The notes under the pieces are model-generated. The model did not search any database and was not told the origin of the DNA. It saw only the letters and a program-made list of their open reading frames with translations. This document shows positions 25,217 through 36,100 of a stretch of DNA of 64,000 bases, piece by piece. Origin of the DNA: Parabacteroides gordonii MS-1 = DSM 23371 (GTDB lineage: Bacteria; Bacteroidota; Bacteroidia; Bacteroidales; Tannerellaceae). Within the stretch, counting starts at the first letter, position 1; every line of letters starts with the position of its first letter. The stretch is from NCBI RefSeq assembly GCF_000969825.1, contig NZ_KQ033919.1, positions 362,030-426,029 on the forward strand, given 5' to 3'. The position numbers were made by a program, and so were the translations under genes.

Positions 25217-26698
25217 ATGAAAATGAATAAACTATCATATATTTCACTATTGGTTGCCGGTATGATGGCTGTATCATCCTGTTCTGATATTTTGGATACG
25301 CCACCGACAACTTCTCCGTCAGAAAGCATTTTCTGGCAATCAAAATCTGATTTTGATTCCGCGTTGACCGGCTGTTATCAAGGTATGCAGGCTAAAACAT
25401 TATCCTATGGGATGGTTGTTTACGACTGTCTGACAGATAATGGTTACGGTAGTTCCGGTTCCAGCTATGTGTATAAAACAGACCTGATCCAGGCGGATAA
25501 TATAGATCCGTCAATGACAGGATTCGTTCCGGAACTTTATAAAGAAGCTTATGAAGCTATTACCCGTCTGAATATCTTCTTATATCAGCTGAAGAATTAT
25601 CAGGGAGGAGATATGAATACTGCCCGTAACCAGTATGAAGGAGAGGCGCTTTTCTTACGTTCTTACTGCTATTACCTGCTTTATCTGTGTTACGGTGAAG
25701 TTCCCTATCCAACGGAACCGCTGGATCTTACAACTCAGAATATGCCGAAAGAATCTCTTGAAACAGTTTATAATAATCTGATCACAGATTTACAGACTGC
25801 GATCGATAAAATGGATGACAAGACATTCAAGGGTGCCGGCGGACATGCTACAAAAGGAGCTGCCCAGGGATTAAAAGCACGTCTCCTGATGTTCCATGCT
25901 TTTGGTGAAGACGGAAAAGTAGCCAATCGTAACGAAGTGCAGGAAGCATACAATTTGTTGAATGAAATAAAAGGCTATTCTTTAGCCGGTCGTTATGCGG
26001 ACAACTTTACTTATGATACACAGGAAACCAGTCCGGAGATTGTCTTCTCGATCAAGTTTCTGGCTCCGAACAATTATAATAATTTCGACCATATATATGG
26101 AAACTATTCCGGAGTACGTCCGGTCGCTAACCTGACAAATGAGTATGAGGAAGGTGATAACCGGTTGGGACAGATTGTCGCTTTTGATGATAAATATCAG
26201 TGGCCGGGAGGTGAAGTCGTATCTCTGAATAGAAGCGATTTGAAAAAGGCAATGGTAAAATGGCTGACCCCATTGATGAAAGATGGTGATATGTGGCAGG
26301 CAAGTACCCGTAGCGAACAGGACTGGGTATTCCTTCGTTGGGGTGAATTGCTGCTCTTGAAAGCTGAAGCAGCCAATGAACTGGGTATTTCCGGTGCTGC
26401 CGACATGGTAAATCTGGTTCGTCAACGTGCCGGTCTAGCTGATTTGGCCACCAGCTTGAATCAAGATCAGTTGCGTGAAGCAATCCGCCACGAGCGTCGT
26501 GTGGAAACTCCGTTCGAATTGATCCGCTATTATGATATGAAACGTTGGAAGATCATGGATAGATTGAATAGTGTGGAACTAGATCCGCTACTGTCCGGAC
26601 ACGTATCAGCCTGGTCGAAAGCGCACGAATACTTCCCCTTACCGCAGGATCAGATCGACTTCTCCAACGGTGTATTGATACAGAATCCGAATTATTGA
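25217..26698 (+). CDS. SusD/RagB-family glycan-binding lipoprotein
   Basis: 493 residues with lipobox VSSC. Family features include CSDILDTPPTTSPSESIFWQ after the lipid site, helical TPR-like segments (YEGEALFLRSYCYYLLYLCYGEVPYPT), a late AIRHERRVETPFELIRYYDMKRW and a final PLPQDQIDFSNGVLIQNPNY. It is lipid-anchored on the cell surface and acts as a lid and sugar binder for the preceding SusC. A near-by in-frame Met at 25223 is an alternative start. A terminator follows at 26729-26760. Confidence 0.95.
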   Translation: MKMNKLSYISLLVAGMMAVSSCSDILDTPPTTSPSESIFWQSKSDFDSALTGCYQGMQAKTLSYGMVVYDCLTDNGYGSSGSSYVYKTDLIQADNIDPSMTGFVPELYKEAYEAITRLNIFLYQLKNYQGGDMNTARNQYEGEALFLRSYCYYLLYLCYGEVPYPTEPLDLTTQNMPKESLETVYNNLITDLQTAIDKMDDKTFKGAGGHATKGAAQGLKARLLMFHAFGEDGKVANRNEVQEAYNLLNEIKGYSLAGRYADNFTYDTQETSPEIVFSIKFLAPNNYNNFDHIYGNYSGVRPVANLTNEYEEGDNRLGQIVAFDDKYQWPGGEVVSLNRSDLKKAMVKWLTPLMKDGDMWQASTRSEQDWVFLRWGELLLLKAEAANELGISGAADMVNLVRQRAGLADLATSLNQDQLREAIRHERRVETPFELIRYYDMKRWKIMDRLNSVELDPLLSGHVSAWSKAHEYFPLPQDQIDFSNGVLIQNPNY

Positions 26699-26728
26699 TC
26701 ATTCGATAATAATTTAAGTATGGGTAAG

Positions 26729-26760
26729 AAGCCCCGTCGTTATTGGCGAGGCTTTCTTTC
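26729..26760 (+). terminator. Terminator after susD
   Basis: AAGCC...GGCTT stem with internal CG pairs, a 10-nt loop and a pyrimidine-rich TTTCTTTCC tail, 30 bp after the SusD stop. It separates SusD from the multidomain gene downstream. Confidence 0.65.
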
Positions 26761-26886
26761 CTTCTCTGGTGAGATGGTGTCACTAGCGTTAGTGGGGCAC
26801 TGTCACCAACGTTAGTGAGGCATCGTCACCAACGTTAGTGAGGGACTGTCACTAGCGTTAGTGACACACTGTCACCAGTAACAGCC
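26758..26886. repeat. Tandem palindrome array, 23-bp period (array 2)
   Basis: Four units built on CACYARCGTTAGTG begin at 26781, 26804, 26827 and 26850, exactly 23 bp apart, with partial units on both sides (26758 and 26873). Spacers resemble GGGCACTGT. The array lies between the SusD terminator and the next gene (start 26942). It shares period and palindromic design, but no sequence, with the array at 4187-4314. Confidence 0.9.
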
Positions 26887-26941
26887 AGAAATTATATTAA
26901 ACCGATAATGCGGCAAATAGTAAAATATAAGAGATAGAATC

Positions 26942-29900
26942 ATGGAAAAGAAGTTAATTATTTTGTCAGCCTGTCTGGCCTTGTCGCTTTTCGCCTTTCC
27001 TCAAAAGCCGGGAAAGAAGGGGGCTACGTCCGCTTCCTGGTCGGAGAAAATTGCTGCTGCCAAGCAGAATGCTTACGAGCAGATGAAGAAAAACAGCCTG
27101 CCGGTTTCTTCAAAAGTAGTAAAAGCAAAACAGGCTGCCGAAAGGTTCACCGCCGATGTGACCGGACTGGATGAAATGGTGCTTTACACCTGGGGAACTG
27201 TCGACGGAACAACCGACGACCAGGCTGTATGGGCAAACGCCCGCTTAATTGCTGCCGACGGCTCTTCCGTCTGGCTGAATGACCTGAAAGATACTTTCAA
27301 AGATACCGGCACGGGACGCCTGGTCTTTAATGCCAACGCCAAAGACGTTCCCGTCGTTATGAAAGGAGTAACATACGAACGGACAATCATGGCGAATGCC
27401 AATGCCCAGATCGTTGTTCCTCTGGATAAGAAATATGTCCGTTTCGAAGCGGAAATCGGACTGGAAAACCGTTCTTCTGCAGGAACAGTTATATTCCGCT
27501 TGCAAGGGATAACCGGCAGAAAGTTATCCGAAGATATTATAGCCGGTTTTCCGGCTGAGTCGGCGCAGTTCCTTCCGTTTGCCGGAAGCGACATGAAAGC
27601 GTTAGTCACCACTTATGATGCAAATATAGAAAAACATATCGCCCGGTCGGTTGTAGACCTGCTGGCGGACAAGAATTATTTTACAACCCGTATTACTGCT
27701 GCCGGTCAGGAAAAGGAACTGGCAAAACAAGTAATCGCTTATCTGAACATAGCGCAGGATGCGATGAAGGTATACGAGTTGCAGGAGTCTTTGAGCTGGC
27801 TTAACATACAGGCTATCGAAGAGGCTTTCAATGATATGAAACGGAATAAATCGTTTGACCAGGCTGCCAACCAATCCAAACTTTCTGCATTAAAAGGATT
27901 GGCCGGTAAAGGTTTCTCCGGTATCTATTCAAACGATGAAAATACAATAAAGGAAGCGCAACAGGCTTTACGTTTAAAAAGGGAGATACTCTTGGCTAAT
28001 CCCGAACTGAATATGGATAAACTGATCGTAGGCCGTTACCGTATCGGGACGTCTGCCCGTCAGATCAATCCCCGGTCATTGGGAACGCAAAACAATAACT
28101 GGTCGAACCAGACCTCTGCCGCCCGTGGTGGATTTGATGCGGAGATCGTCGAACTCTCCAATCTTCGCGGGGATATCCGGTCGCGCACGATCTTCAAACC
28201 GGATAACGGCTCATCCGTCCCCGACCTGAAGCTGCATTGGGATGCCGACCGTATCCTATTCTCTATGGTAGATACGGATAAGCGCTGGCAGGTTTTTGAA
28301 ATAGGCCTGGATGGGAAAGGTTTAAAGAAACTGATCGACTCACCGGAAAAGGATCTGGAGTTCTTTGATGCAACCTGGCTGCCTTCGGGCAAGATCATGG
28401 CTATATCCAATATCGGTTACAATGGTGTTCCCTGTGTGAACGGAAATGATGAAGTCGGCAATATGGTGCTTTATAACCCGGAAGACCGATCGTTGCGTCG
28501 CCTGACGTTCGATCAGGATGCCAACTGGTCGCCCGTACTTATGAATAACGGGAAAGTAATGTACACCCGTTGGGAATATACCGACCTGACGCACTACTTC
28601 TCCCGTTTTGTGATGCACATGAATCCGGACGGGACGGAACAGAAAGCGCTGTATGGCAGTGGTTCTTATTTTCCGAACAGTACGTTCGATGCCAAGCCTA
28701 TTCCCGGCCAGGCTTCAGGTTTCATTGGAATTATTTCCGGCCATCACGGGGTGACCCGTTCCGGTCGTCTGATCCTGTTCGATCCCTCAAAAGGACGTAA
28801 GTCCGTACAGGGAATGGTGCAGGAATTGCCTTACCGTAACCGGAAGATCGAACCGATCGTAAAAGATCGTCTGGTGGATGGCGTATGGCCGCAGTTTATC
28901 AAACCTTATCCGTTGAATGATAAATATTTCCTGGTAACGGCCAAGCTGAATGAGAATGCCCTGTGGGGGATTTACCTGGTCGATGTTTATGATAACCTGA
29001 CCTTGATTGCTGAATATGAAGGGGAAGGATTGATCCATCCGATACCGGTAAAGAAAACACCTGTCCCGCCGGTCGTTCCCGATCGAACCAAGCCGGATAC
29101 GAAAGAAGCTACGGTCTTTATCCAGGATATTTACGAGGGTGAAGGATTAAAAGGCGTACCTCGTGGTACGGTAAAAGCTTTTCGTGTACTGTCTTATGAA
29201 TATGCTTATAATAAAACTCCGTCAGACCATTGGGCGCAGGGCGTTCAGAGCGGATGGGATATTAAACGCCTGTTGGGTACGGTTCCTGTGGAAGAGGATG
29301 GCTCGGCTTTATTTACTATCCCGGCAAATACACCGATCTCACTACAACCGCTCGACTCATGCGGACGGGCTGTACAATGGATGCGAAGTTGGCTGACCGG
29401 TATGCCGGGAGAAACAGTATCCTGTATCGGTTGCCACGAAGACCAGAATCAGTTACCTATCCCGAAGCGGGTAGTGGCTTCAACGATTAAACCGCACGCA
29501 ATCGCGTTACCGGAAGGCGGACAACGTCCCTTCACATTCGAACTGGAAATACAACCCATTCTCGACCGTGCCTGTATCGCTTGCCATGACGGATCAAATA
29601 AATTGGCTGATTTTACAGGCGGTCGTATCGATAGCTTCTCCGGTTTCGGTGAAAGTTATCTGAACCTGCATCCGTATATTCACCGTCAGGGGCCGGAAGC
29701 AGAGATCGAAGTGCTGAATCCATATGAATACCATGCATCGGCCAGTGATTTAATCAAGATACTGAAAACTGGACATCATGGTGTGGCGTTGACGGATAAG
29801 GAATGGAAGACTCTTTATAACTGGATCGACTTTAATGCTCCTTATCATAGTAAGTTTAAAGCGAACATCTTCAAAGGTGTGGAGCAGATCAGCCGCAGAA

Positions 29901-30931
29901 CCGAACTGACGAATAAATATGCCTCTTCCGGGGTTGACTGGCAAGAGGAAATCCGTTCGTATGCCGACTACCTGAGTAAGCAGCCGAAGCCGTCTCCGGT
30001 AAAACCGGAACGGAAAGAGTATAAGGATAAAGAAGTCAAAATAAAAGGTTGGCCGTTCGATGCATCAATCGCTTCCAATATGCAGGCGAAAGAGCAGGAG
30101 ACAAAGAAAAGCATTGAACTGGCACCGGGTATTGTTATGAATTTTGTCCGTATTCCGGCCGGAACGTTTGTGATGGGAAACAACAAAGGACATTCCGATT
30201 ATTCCCCGGTTAATAAACAGGAGGTGAAGAAAGCTTTTTGGATGGCAGAGATCGAAGTGAGCAATGAACAGTTCCGTACAATTTATCCGGATCATAACAG
30301 CCGCTTTATCAACCAGCTATGGAAAGACCATGTGCACGAAGGTTATCCGGCCAATAAACCGGAACAACCCGCTATTCGTGTGAGCTGGGAGGAAGCGATG
30401 GCTTTCTGTGAAGAGTTAAGTCAGAAGACTGGCCTGAAAGTTACTTTGCCGACAGAAGTACAGTGGGAATGGGCTTGCCGTGCCGGTAGTGATTCTGATT
30501 TCTGGTTCGGAGCATTGAATACCGATTTTTCAGCCTATGAGAATATGGCGGATAAGCAATTGAACAAACTGGCTGTAAGGGGGGTAGACCCGCAACCGAT
30601 GAGTCCTACGGATCCGTGGTACAAATATTACACCTATCAACCGAAAGATAATCAGGTAGACGATGGCAATATGCTGATGGTCAAAGGGGGCGGCTACCGT
30701 TCCAATCCGTGGGGCTTGTATGATATGCAGGGGAATGTGGCGGAATGGACTCGTTCAGACTATCTGCCTTATCCATATAATGAGAAAGTACAGGGAAGCG
30801 GACTTGAAAAGGTGGTACGCGGCGGTTCATGGATCGACCATCCGAAGACGGCAACGGCATACTATCGCCGGTCTTATCTTCCTTGGCAGAAAGTGCATAA
30901 TGTAGGTTTCCGTGTCATTATCGAAGATTGA
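26942..30931 (+). CDS. Multidomain exported protein: NPCBM-like, HzsA-like propeller, two CXXCH, SUMF1-like
   Basis: 1329 residues with signal peptide. Order seen: NPCBM-like carbohydrate-binding domain (~70-200, VKGVTYERTI, FEAEIGLENR), a helical stretch, a propeller of the hydrazine-synthase-alpha-like type (~380-700, KLHWDADRILFSM), two c-type heme motifs CIGCH (828-832) and CIACH (878-882), and a SUMF1/FGE-like domain (~1056-1329, IPAGTFVMGNNKG, YDMQGNVAEWTRSD). The active cysteines of true formylglycine-generating enzymes are not visible near VRGGSWIDH, and no sulfatase gene is in the window, so sulfatase activation is unlikely. A redox role on the locus glycan is inferred. Confidence 0.85.
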   Translation: MEKKLIILSACLALSLFAFPQKPGKKGATSASWSEKIAAAKQNAYEQMKKNSLPVSSKVVKAKQAAERFTADVTGLDEMVLYTWGTVDGTTDDQAVWANARLIAADGSSVWLNDLKDTFKDTGTGRLVFNANAKDVPVVMKGVTYERTIMANANAQIVVPLDKKYVRFEAEIGLENRSSAGTVIFRLQGITGRKLSEDIIAGFPAESAQFLPFAGSDMKALVTTYDANIEKHIARSVVDLLADKNYFTTRITAAGQEKELAKQVIAYLNIAQDAMKVYELQESLSWLNIQAIEEAFNDMKRNKSFDQAANQSKLSALKGLAGKGFSGIYSNDENTIKEAQQALRLKREILLANPELNMDKLIVGRYRIGTSARQINPRSLGTQNNNWSNQTSAARGGFDAEIVELSNLRGDIRSRTIFKPDNGSSVPDLKLHWDADRILFSMVDTDKRWQVFEIGLDGKGLKKLIDSPEKDLEFFDATWLPSGKIMAISNIGYNGVPCVNGNDEVGNMVLYNPEDRSLRRLTFDQDANWSPVLMNNGKVMYTRWEYTDLTHYFSRFVMHMNPDGTEQKALYGSGSYFPNSTFDAKPIPGQASGFIGIISGHHGVTRSGRLILFDPSKGRKSVQGMVQELPYRNRKIEPIVKDRLVDGVWPQFIKPYPLNDKYFLVTAKLNENALWGIYLVDVYDNLTLIAEYEGEGLIHPIPVKKTPVPPVVPDRTKPDTKEATVFIQDIYEGEGLKGVPRGTVKAFRVLSYEYAYNKTPSDHWAQGVQSGWDIKRLLGTVPVEEDGSALFTIPANTPISLQPLDSCGRAVQWMRSWLTGMPGETVSCIGCHEDQNQLPIPKRVVASTIKPHAIALPEGGQRPFTFELEIQPILDRACIACHDGSNKLADFTGGRIDSFSGFGESYLNLHPYIHRQGPEAEIEVLNPYEYHASASDLIKILKTGHHGVALTDKEWKTLYNWIDFNAPYHSKFKANIFKGVEQISRRTELTNKYASSGVDWQEEIRSYADYLSKQPKPSPVKPERKEYKDKEVKIKGWPFDASIASNMQAKEQETKKSIELAPGIVMNFVRIPAGTFVMGNNKGHSDYSPVNKQEVKKAFWMAEIEVSNEQFRTIYPDHNSRFINQLWKDHVHEGYPANKPEQPAIRVSWEEAMAFCEELSQKTGLKVTLPTEVQWEWACRAGSDSDFWFGALNTDFSAYENMADKQLNKLAVRGVDPQPMSPTDPWYKYYTYQPKDNQVDDGNMLMVKGGGYRSNPWGLYDMQGNVAEWTRSDYLPYPYNEKVQGSGLEKVVRGGSWIDHPKTATAYYRRSYLPWQKVHNVGFRVIIED

Positions 30932-30939
30932 TTATATAG

Positions 30940-31409
30940 ATGAGCGCTTTTAAACAAATAGTAGTAGGATTGGTAGCCGGAGTAACAGTTGTTTGTTCTC
31001 ATGCACAAACAAAGTTATCTCCGGCCTGGCAATCCGATCTGGTAAAGATCAGTAATGAGGGTCTATTAACTTATATGCCGGATGAGGAAGGTAACACAAT
31101 TCCCGATTTCAGCCGGGTCGGTTATCATCATGGCAATAGGAGTATTCCCTGTTATCCGGCAGTATGCAGGAAGTACAAGGTACAAGGACAAAGATAACGG
31201 ACGACTTCGTGCCCGTAGGGACACATTCGACTTCGGGAAAGAACTATAATATAGGAATGAAAGGAGAAAAATATCCCGGTCATTTTACCGATCGTCCGGA
31301 AGGAGTCTGGGAAGGACAGAACGAGATCAATATCTTTCCCCGTTCCCTGTATATCGCACAGTTAATGGCCAGACAGAAAAAAGAGATTTTGTGTATTTTG
31401 ATAAAATAG
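30940..31409 (+). pseudogene. Remnant of a DUF4955-type polysaccharide lyase gene
   Basis: The 5' part (30940 to ~31150) encodes a signal peptide and the segment AWQSDLVKISNEGLLTYMPD...IPDFSRVGYHHGNRSIP, the usual N-terminus of large DUF4955-type proteins. The 3' part (~31190-31409), in another frame, encodes DDFVPVGTHSTSGKNYN and WEGQNEINIFPRSLYIAQL, the usual C-terminus. The middle, normally several hundred residues with the catalytic beta helix, is gone, and a frame change joins the ends. It starts 9 bp after the multidomain gene, so it was the last gene of the locus. The deletion is read from the sequence; the family name is from memory of these termini. Confidence 0.75.
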
Positions 31410-31423
31410 GTGGTTAGCAGAGT

Positions 31424-31456
31424 AAAAGGCTGAATTCCGAGAGAATTCAGCCTTTT
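31424..31456. terminator. Bidirectional terminator between the two loci
   Basis: A perfect 14-bp stem (AAAAGGCTGAATTC with GAATTCAGCCTTTT) and a 5-nt loop. A-runs and T-runs on both sides allow termination in both directions: the decayed lyase gene from the left and SusD from the right. Confidence 0.85.
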
Positions 31457-31474
31457 CAATGAAACTCAATATAA

Positions 31475-33121
31475 TTAATAATTATCGTTCTGAGTTAAAG
31501 CGCCACCTACATAATCGATCTCATTTTGCGGGATAGGATAGGGCCAGGTTTTATCTGTTACGTGTGTTCCGGCTCCGGAATATTTACCTTCGGCTGTTTG
31601 GCCGAAAGCCTGCATAGTAGGAACGAATATTCCCCAACGGAGCAAATCGTACAAGCGTAGCCCTTCGCATCCTAATTCTACCCGCCGTTCATGGCGGATC
31701 GCTTTCTTCAGATCGTCGGATACTTTTACCTTATACTTTGAATTAAATACCTCTTCCGTTATCCTGTTTTCTTCCGGAATATTGAATTTACGATACTGGG
31801 CATAACTGTCTGTCGTTGTACTGGAGACGAAGGCACGATGGCGAACCTGATTGATCAGGTCTACCGCTTTTTGCTTATCGTCTCCCGTTTCGATCAGGCA
31901 TTCGGCATACATCAATAGAACATCGGCATAGCGGATATGATAGAATGTCCAATCTGTGTTCTGTAAATCCCCGATCGGTCTTCTTGACCAGTCCGGATAT
32001 TGTTTACGGCTATGTTGCAGCGAGAAGTTATCGTATCCGGAATAATCATGGACTTCCTCTGTTCCGTCTGATTTTATAAAAATATCACCGGAAGAAAGAA
32101 TCGTATGAACCAGGCGGGGATCGCCGACTTCATATTCACTGACCAGATCGTTCGTGGGGCACTCACCGCCCCAACCGCCAACGCCTGCACGTCCGGTATT
32201 CATCTGCGGACAAACACTACCGTTGGTATAATTAGGAATATAAGAGCGTAAAGTGATAAATACAGCTTCTTTAGACATATAACCTTTCTCCGCACTATTA
32301 AACAAAGCCTCATAGTTATCGATCAGTTCATAACAACCGGATTCTACAACCGTTTTCAGATCAGCTTTTGCGGCTTCATAATTACCGTAAAACAGATAAA
32401 CTCGTGCCCGGAATGCTAATGCCGCTTCTTTGGTGATACGTCCCAGTTCGCTTGCCGGCAATACACTTGCTCCCGGCAGATTGGGTTCATTTATTGCTGC
32501 TTCCAGGTCAGCGAGTATGAACTTCATTACTTCTTCCCTGTTTGCTTTTGTGATGTTTTCTTTCTCGCTTACATTTAACGGTTTATCGATAATCGGCACA
32601 TTTTCAAACAGCATTGCCAGATCGAAATAGTAGAATGCACGCATAAAATGTGCTTCAGCTATCCAGCGCTTCTTTGTTTCGGTGGAAACTAAAGCGCCTC
32701 CGGCCTGTATAAGCTGCACTTCAGGAGTTATTAATGACAGGAAAACGTTGCAGGGGGAAATAGCTTGTTTATACCGGTGATCCCAGAGTTGTGTCAGCAT
32801 ACTACTGGTGGCAGCAGGGTTCCCACGGGTTACTTCTGTAATAACGGAGCGATCGCCTGCATCCGATCCTCCCTTCGAACAATCATCTGTCAACTGATCG
32901 CCGATATCGAATTTCATTGTTTGAAAATCCCATTGGTTCAATATGGGTTGATAACAGTTTACCAGCATTTTGTATCCTGCATCTTCGGTACTGAGATAAG
33001 TCGTTTCATCAAGAGTTCCTAATGTCGGCCTGTCCAGAAAGTCGGAGCTACAACTAACAGTCAGGGAGCTAATGCATACTATCGATAAAAATAGCTTTCC
33101 TTTATTTATTATTGATTTCAT
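31475..33121 (-). CDS. SusD/RagB-family lipoprotein of the second locus
   Basis: 548 residues with lipobox TVSC. After it come SSDFLDRPTLGTLDETTYLSTEDAGYKMLVNCYQ, helical segments (WIAEAHFMRAFYYFDLAMLFENVP), AIRHERRVELGCEGLRLYDLLRWG and the C-terminal PIPQNEIDYVGGALTQNDNY, all family standards. It is the last gene of a minus-strand operon, 18 bp after the paired SusC. It should sit on the cell surface and bind the glycoside or oligosaccharide handled by this locus, which seems unrelated to the uronate locus. Confidence 0.95.
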   Translation of the reverse strand: MKSIINKGKLFLSIVCISSLTVSCSSDFLDRPTLGTLDETTYLSTEDAGYKMLVNCYQPILNQWDFQTMKFDIGDQLTDDCSKGGSDAGDRSVITEVTRGNPAATSSMLTQLWDHRYKQAISPCNVFLSLITPEVQLIQAGGALVSTETKKRWIAEAHFMRAFYYFDLAMLFENVPIIDKPLNVSEKENITKANREEVMKFILADLEAAINEPNLPGASVLPASELGRITKEAALAFRARVYLFYGNYEAAKADLKTVVESGCYELIDNYEALFNSAEKGYMSKEAVFITLRSYIPNYTNGSVCPQMNTGRAGVGGWGGECPTNDLVSEYEVGDPRLVHTILSSGDIFIKSDGTEEVHDYSGYDNFSLQHSRKQYPDWSRRPIGDLQNTDWTFYHIRYADVLLMYAECLIETGDDKQKAVDLINQVRHRAFVSSTTTDSYAQYRKFNIPEENRITEEVFNSKYKVKVSDDLKKAIRHERRVELGCEGLRLYDLLRWGIFVPTMQAFGQTAEGKYSGAGTHVTDKTWPYPIPQNEIDYVGGALTQNDNY

Positions 33122-33139
33122 AATATCTTCTTTTTAAGA

Positions 33140-36100
33140 TTATAGTTTGAAACTTACACCGAACATAAATGTTCTTGCCTGTGGATAAAAGCCCATATCA
33201 CAACCTTTATATTGAGGGTTGCTGTTGATTTCACCGACTTCAGGATCAAGACCGGAGTACCCTGTTATTGTGAATAAATTCTGGGTGGCAACAAACACTC
33301 GTAGGTTGTCGATCGTAATCTTTCTGGTTAAAGAAGACGGTAATGTATAACCTATTTGCAGGTTTTTCAGGCGGACATAAGAGCCGTTTTCTACATACCA
33401 GTCTGACATTTCCAGATTCATGCGGCTATCTGCATCGATGCCGAAGTTTTTGTTGGTACTTCCCGGCCCGTTCCAGTAAGTCGTTAGGATATCTTTAGGG
33501 GCATTATACCATCCGGTTCCGGAATAGATGTCATACTTCAATACATTTAATAGATCGTTACCTACTGATCCCTGGAAGAAAGCCGATATGTCGAAACCTT
33601 TATATTCGGCAGATAATGTCAGACCGAATGTGAAGTCCGGATGTGGATTCCCTGTCATTGTCCGGTCTTCGTCATCTAATTTACCGTCTCCGTTCAGGTC
33701 TTTAAACTTCAGGTCGCCCGGTTTGGCTCCCGGCATAACGACTTGTCCGTTGTTTTTATAATTATCGATCTCTTCCTGGGTCTGGAATACACCGTCTGTC
33801 TTATATCCGTAGAAATAGCCGATAGGCATGCCCGGTTCGGTCATTGTATAAGTATAATATCCCAGATGGATTCCTTTTCCCGGTATGTTAGCCCCGCTGC
33901 CCAGGCTTTCCACTTTGTTACGGTAAGTCGAGATATTACCGTCGATCGCATATTTAAAATCACTACCGATCTTGCCATTGTATCCTATGGTTAATTCGAT
34001 GCCTTTGTTGCTGACACTACCTGCATTCATCCAGGGTACATTCGGATATCCAAGGCTGGTCGGGACAGGTACCTGTACAAGCATGTCTTGTGTCTTGCGA
34101 TTGAAATAATCGAAACTGGCTCGTAAGGAACCGTTGAAGAATGCCATGTCTAAACCAAGGTCGAGCTGGCGGGTCGTTTCCCATTTTAAGTCGGGGTTAC
34201 CAACCTGTGCACGTCCTCCGTATAAACTGGTCGTGTAAGGATTTCCAAAGATATAGTAACTACCGTTTCCGAAAGTATTCAGATAGGCACCGTCTGAGAT
34301 AGTCTGATTACCGATCTCACCCCAGCTGATCCTTAACTTACTTTGGGATAACCAGTCGAAGTTTTTCATGAATGCTTCTTCCGAGAAATTCCATCCGGCA
34401 GAGATAGAAGGGAAACATCCCCATCTGTTTCCGTCAGCAAAGCGGGAAGAACCGTCCCAACGGATATTGGTTGTAAGCATATAACGATTATCGAACGAAT
34501 AGAATATACGGCCAAAGTATGAATTCAAAGAGTTTGTTACAACATATCCGCTAGCTCCCGGGTTGAGGGTTCCGGCATTTATAATTTGCTGGCTTGGATC
34601 ATTATTGACCATACCCTGCTTGGATGCACCGATATATTCATAACGTTTCTTTTCGGCTGAGGTACCGGCCATAGCACTTACGGAATGTTTGTTGAATTTC
34701 TGATTATAAGTAAGGTAGTTATCGAAGACCCAATAGTCTGTGTTGGAAACTCCCCGGCTTACTGTTGCATAGGTACTGTATTCATCTCCATCCAGATAAT
34801 ATTTAGGTGTAAATCCGTCGCTTTGATTACGGTTCAGGTCTAAAGCGATGCTCGATTTGAATGTTAGGAACGGGAATAACTTGAATTCTCCTGAAATGTT
34901 TGATTTTGTAGCTATTCCATGCCATTTATTCTGAGCCATGCGGTCTACCTGTGCCACTGTATTCGGCTTATTCGAGTAAATAACACCCGTATATCTCGAC
35001 CAGGGATTGGTAGGTTCATATCCTCCCATGATGCGGGCTTGAAGGAAATCCGGAATATCGGTAAGGTTATCTCTGTACACGGGCGTAATCGGGTCGGCAC
35101 TGATCGTACTGAATACGGTTGCCGTATATGAATTATTCTCATCGAGGTTCCTTCTGGATTCATAAATTACATTCACATTGGCTGATAAATTCAACCATTT
35201 GGTTACTTCGGAGTCCATGTTTAAACGTCCGGACAGACGTTCATAGTCGGAGCCTCTCAGTATACCGTCCTGCTTCATGTATCCAAAGCTGCTGCGGTAT
35301 CTAAGCTTGTTAAGACCTCCGGAAAATGCCAGGTTGTAATTCTGATTAATTGCTTCAGAGGGTTTTCTTGTCGTCTCTTTCCACCAATCCGTTCCTTCAC
35401 GTCCTCCGTTTTTGTCGAGGAAGGAGAGGATCTGTTCCCGTTTTTCAGGAGTGGAGAAGTCATCGATCAATGCCTTACCGGCAGCTGTATAGGCTCTGTT
35501 CTTATACTCCATAAAACCTTCGGCATCCAATACATCGTATCGTTTGGGGATATTCTGGAAACCAATATTCATATCAAACTCGATATTGCTCCGATAACTT
35601 TCTCCTGAGTCACCGCGTTTAGTGGAGACAAGGATCACGCCGTTGGCTGCACGAGCACCGTAAATAGCCTGGGCTGATGCATCTTTCAACACTTCGATAC
35701 TTTCGATATCGCGTGCGTTTAGCCAACCTATATCGTCTTGAGGTAAGCCATCCACTACATATAAAGGATTATTGTTGTTGATCGTTCCTACACCACGGAT
35801 ACGTACATCGCCCAAAGAACCTGGGCTACCGGAGCTGGCAGTGATTGTAACACCTGCGGCTTTTCCCTGTAAAGCATCTGCTGCACTGCGAAGTGGCAGG
35901 TTGGCAATCTCATCCCCTTTAACCTGGGTGATAGCTCCTGTTAAGTCCCTTTTCTTGAAAGAACCGTAGCCAACAATAACTACCTCATCCAGCTTTTGGG
36001 TATCTTCTGATAAAATAATGTCCAACCTATTCCGGTTCCCAATATTTACGCTTTGTTGAACATAGCCTATATATGAGAATTCAACGGTTGCATTAGCCGG

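Noticed and set aside
30100-30931. Formylglycine-generating (sulfatase-activating) activity of the SUMF1-like domain
   Set aside because: The catalytic cysteines expected near the RGGSW motif are absent and no sulfatase gene is in the window.
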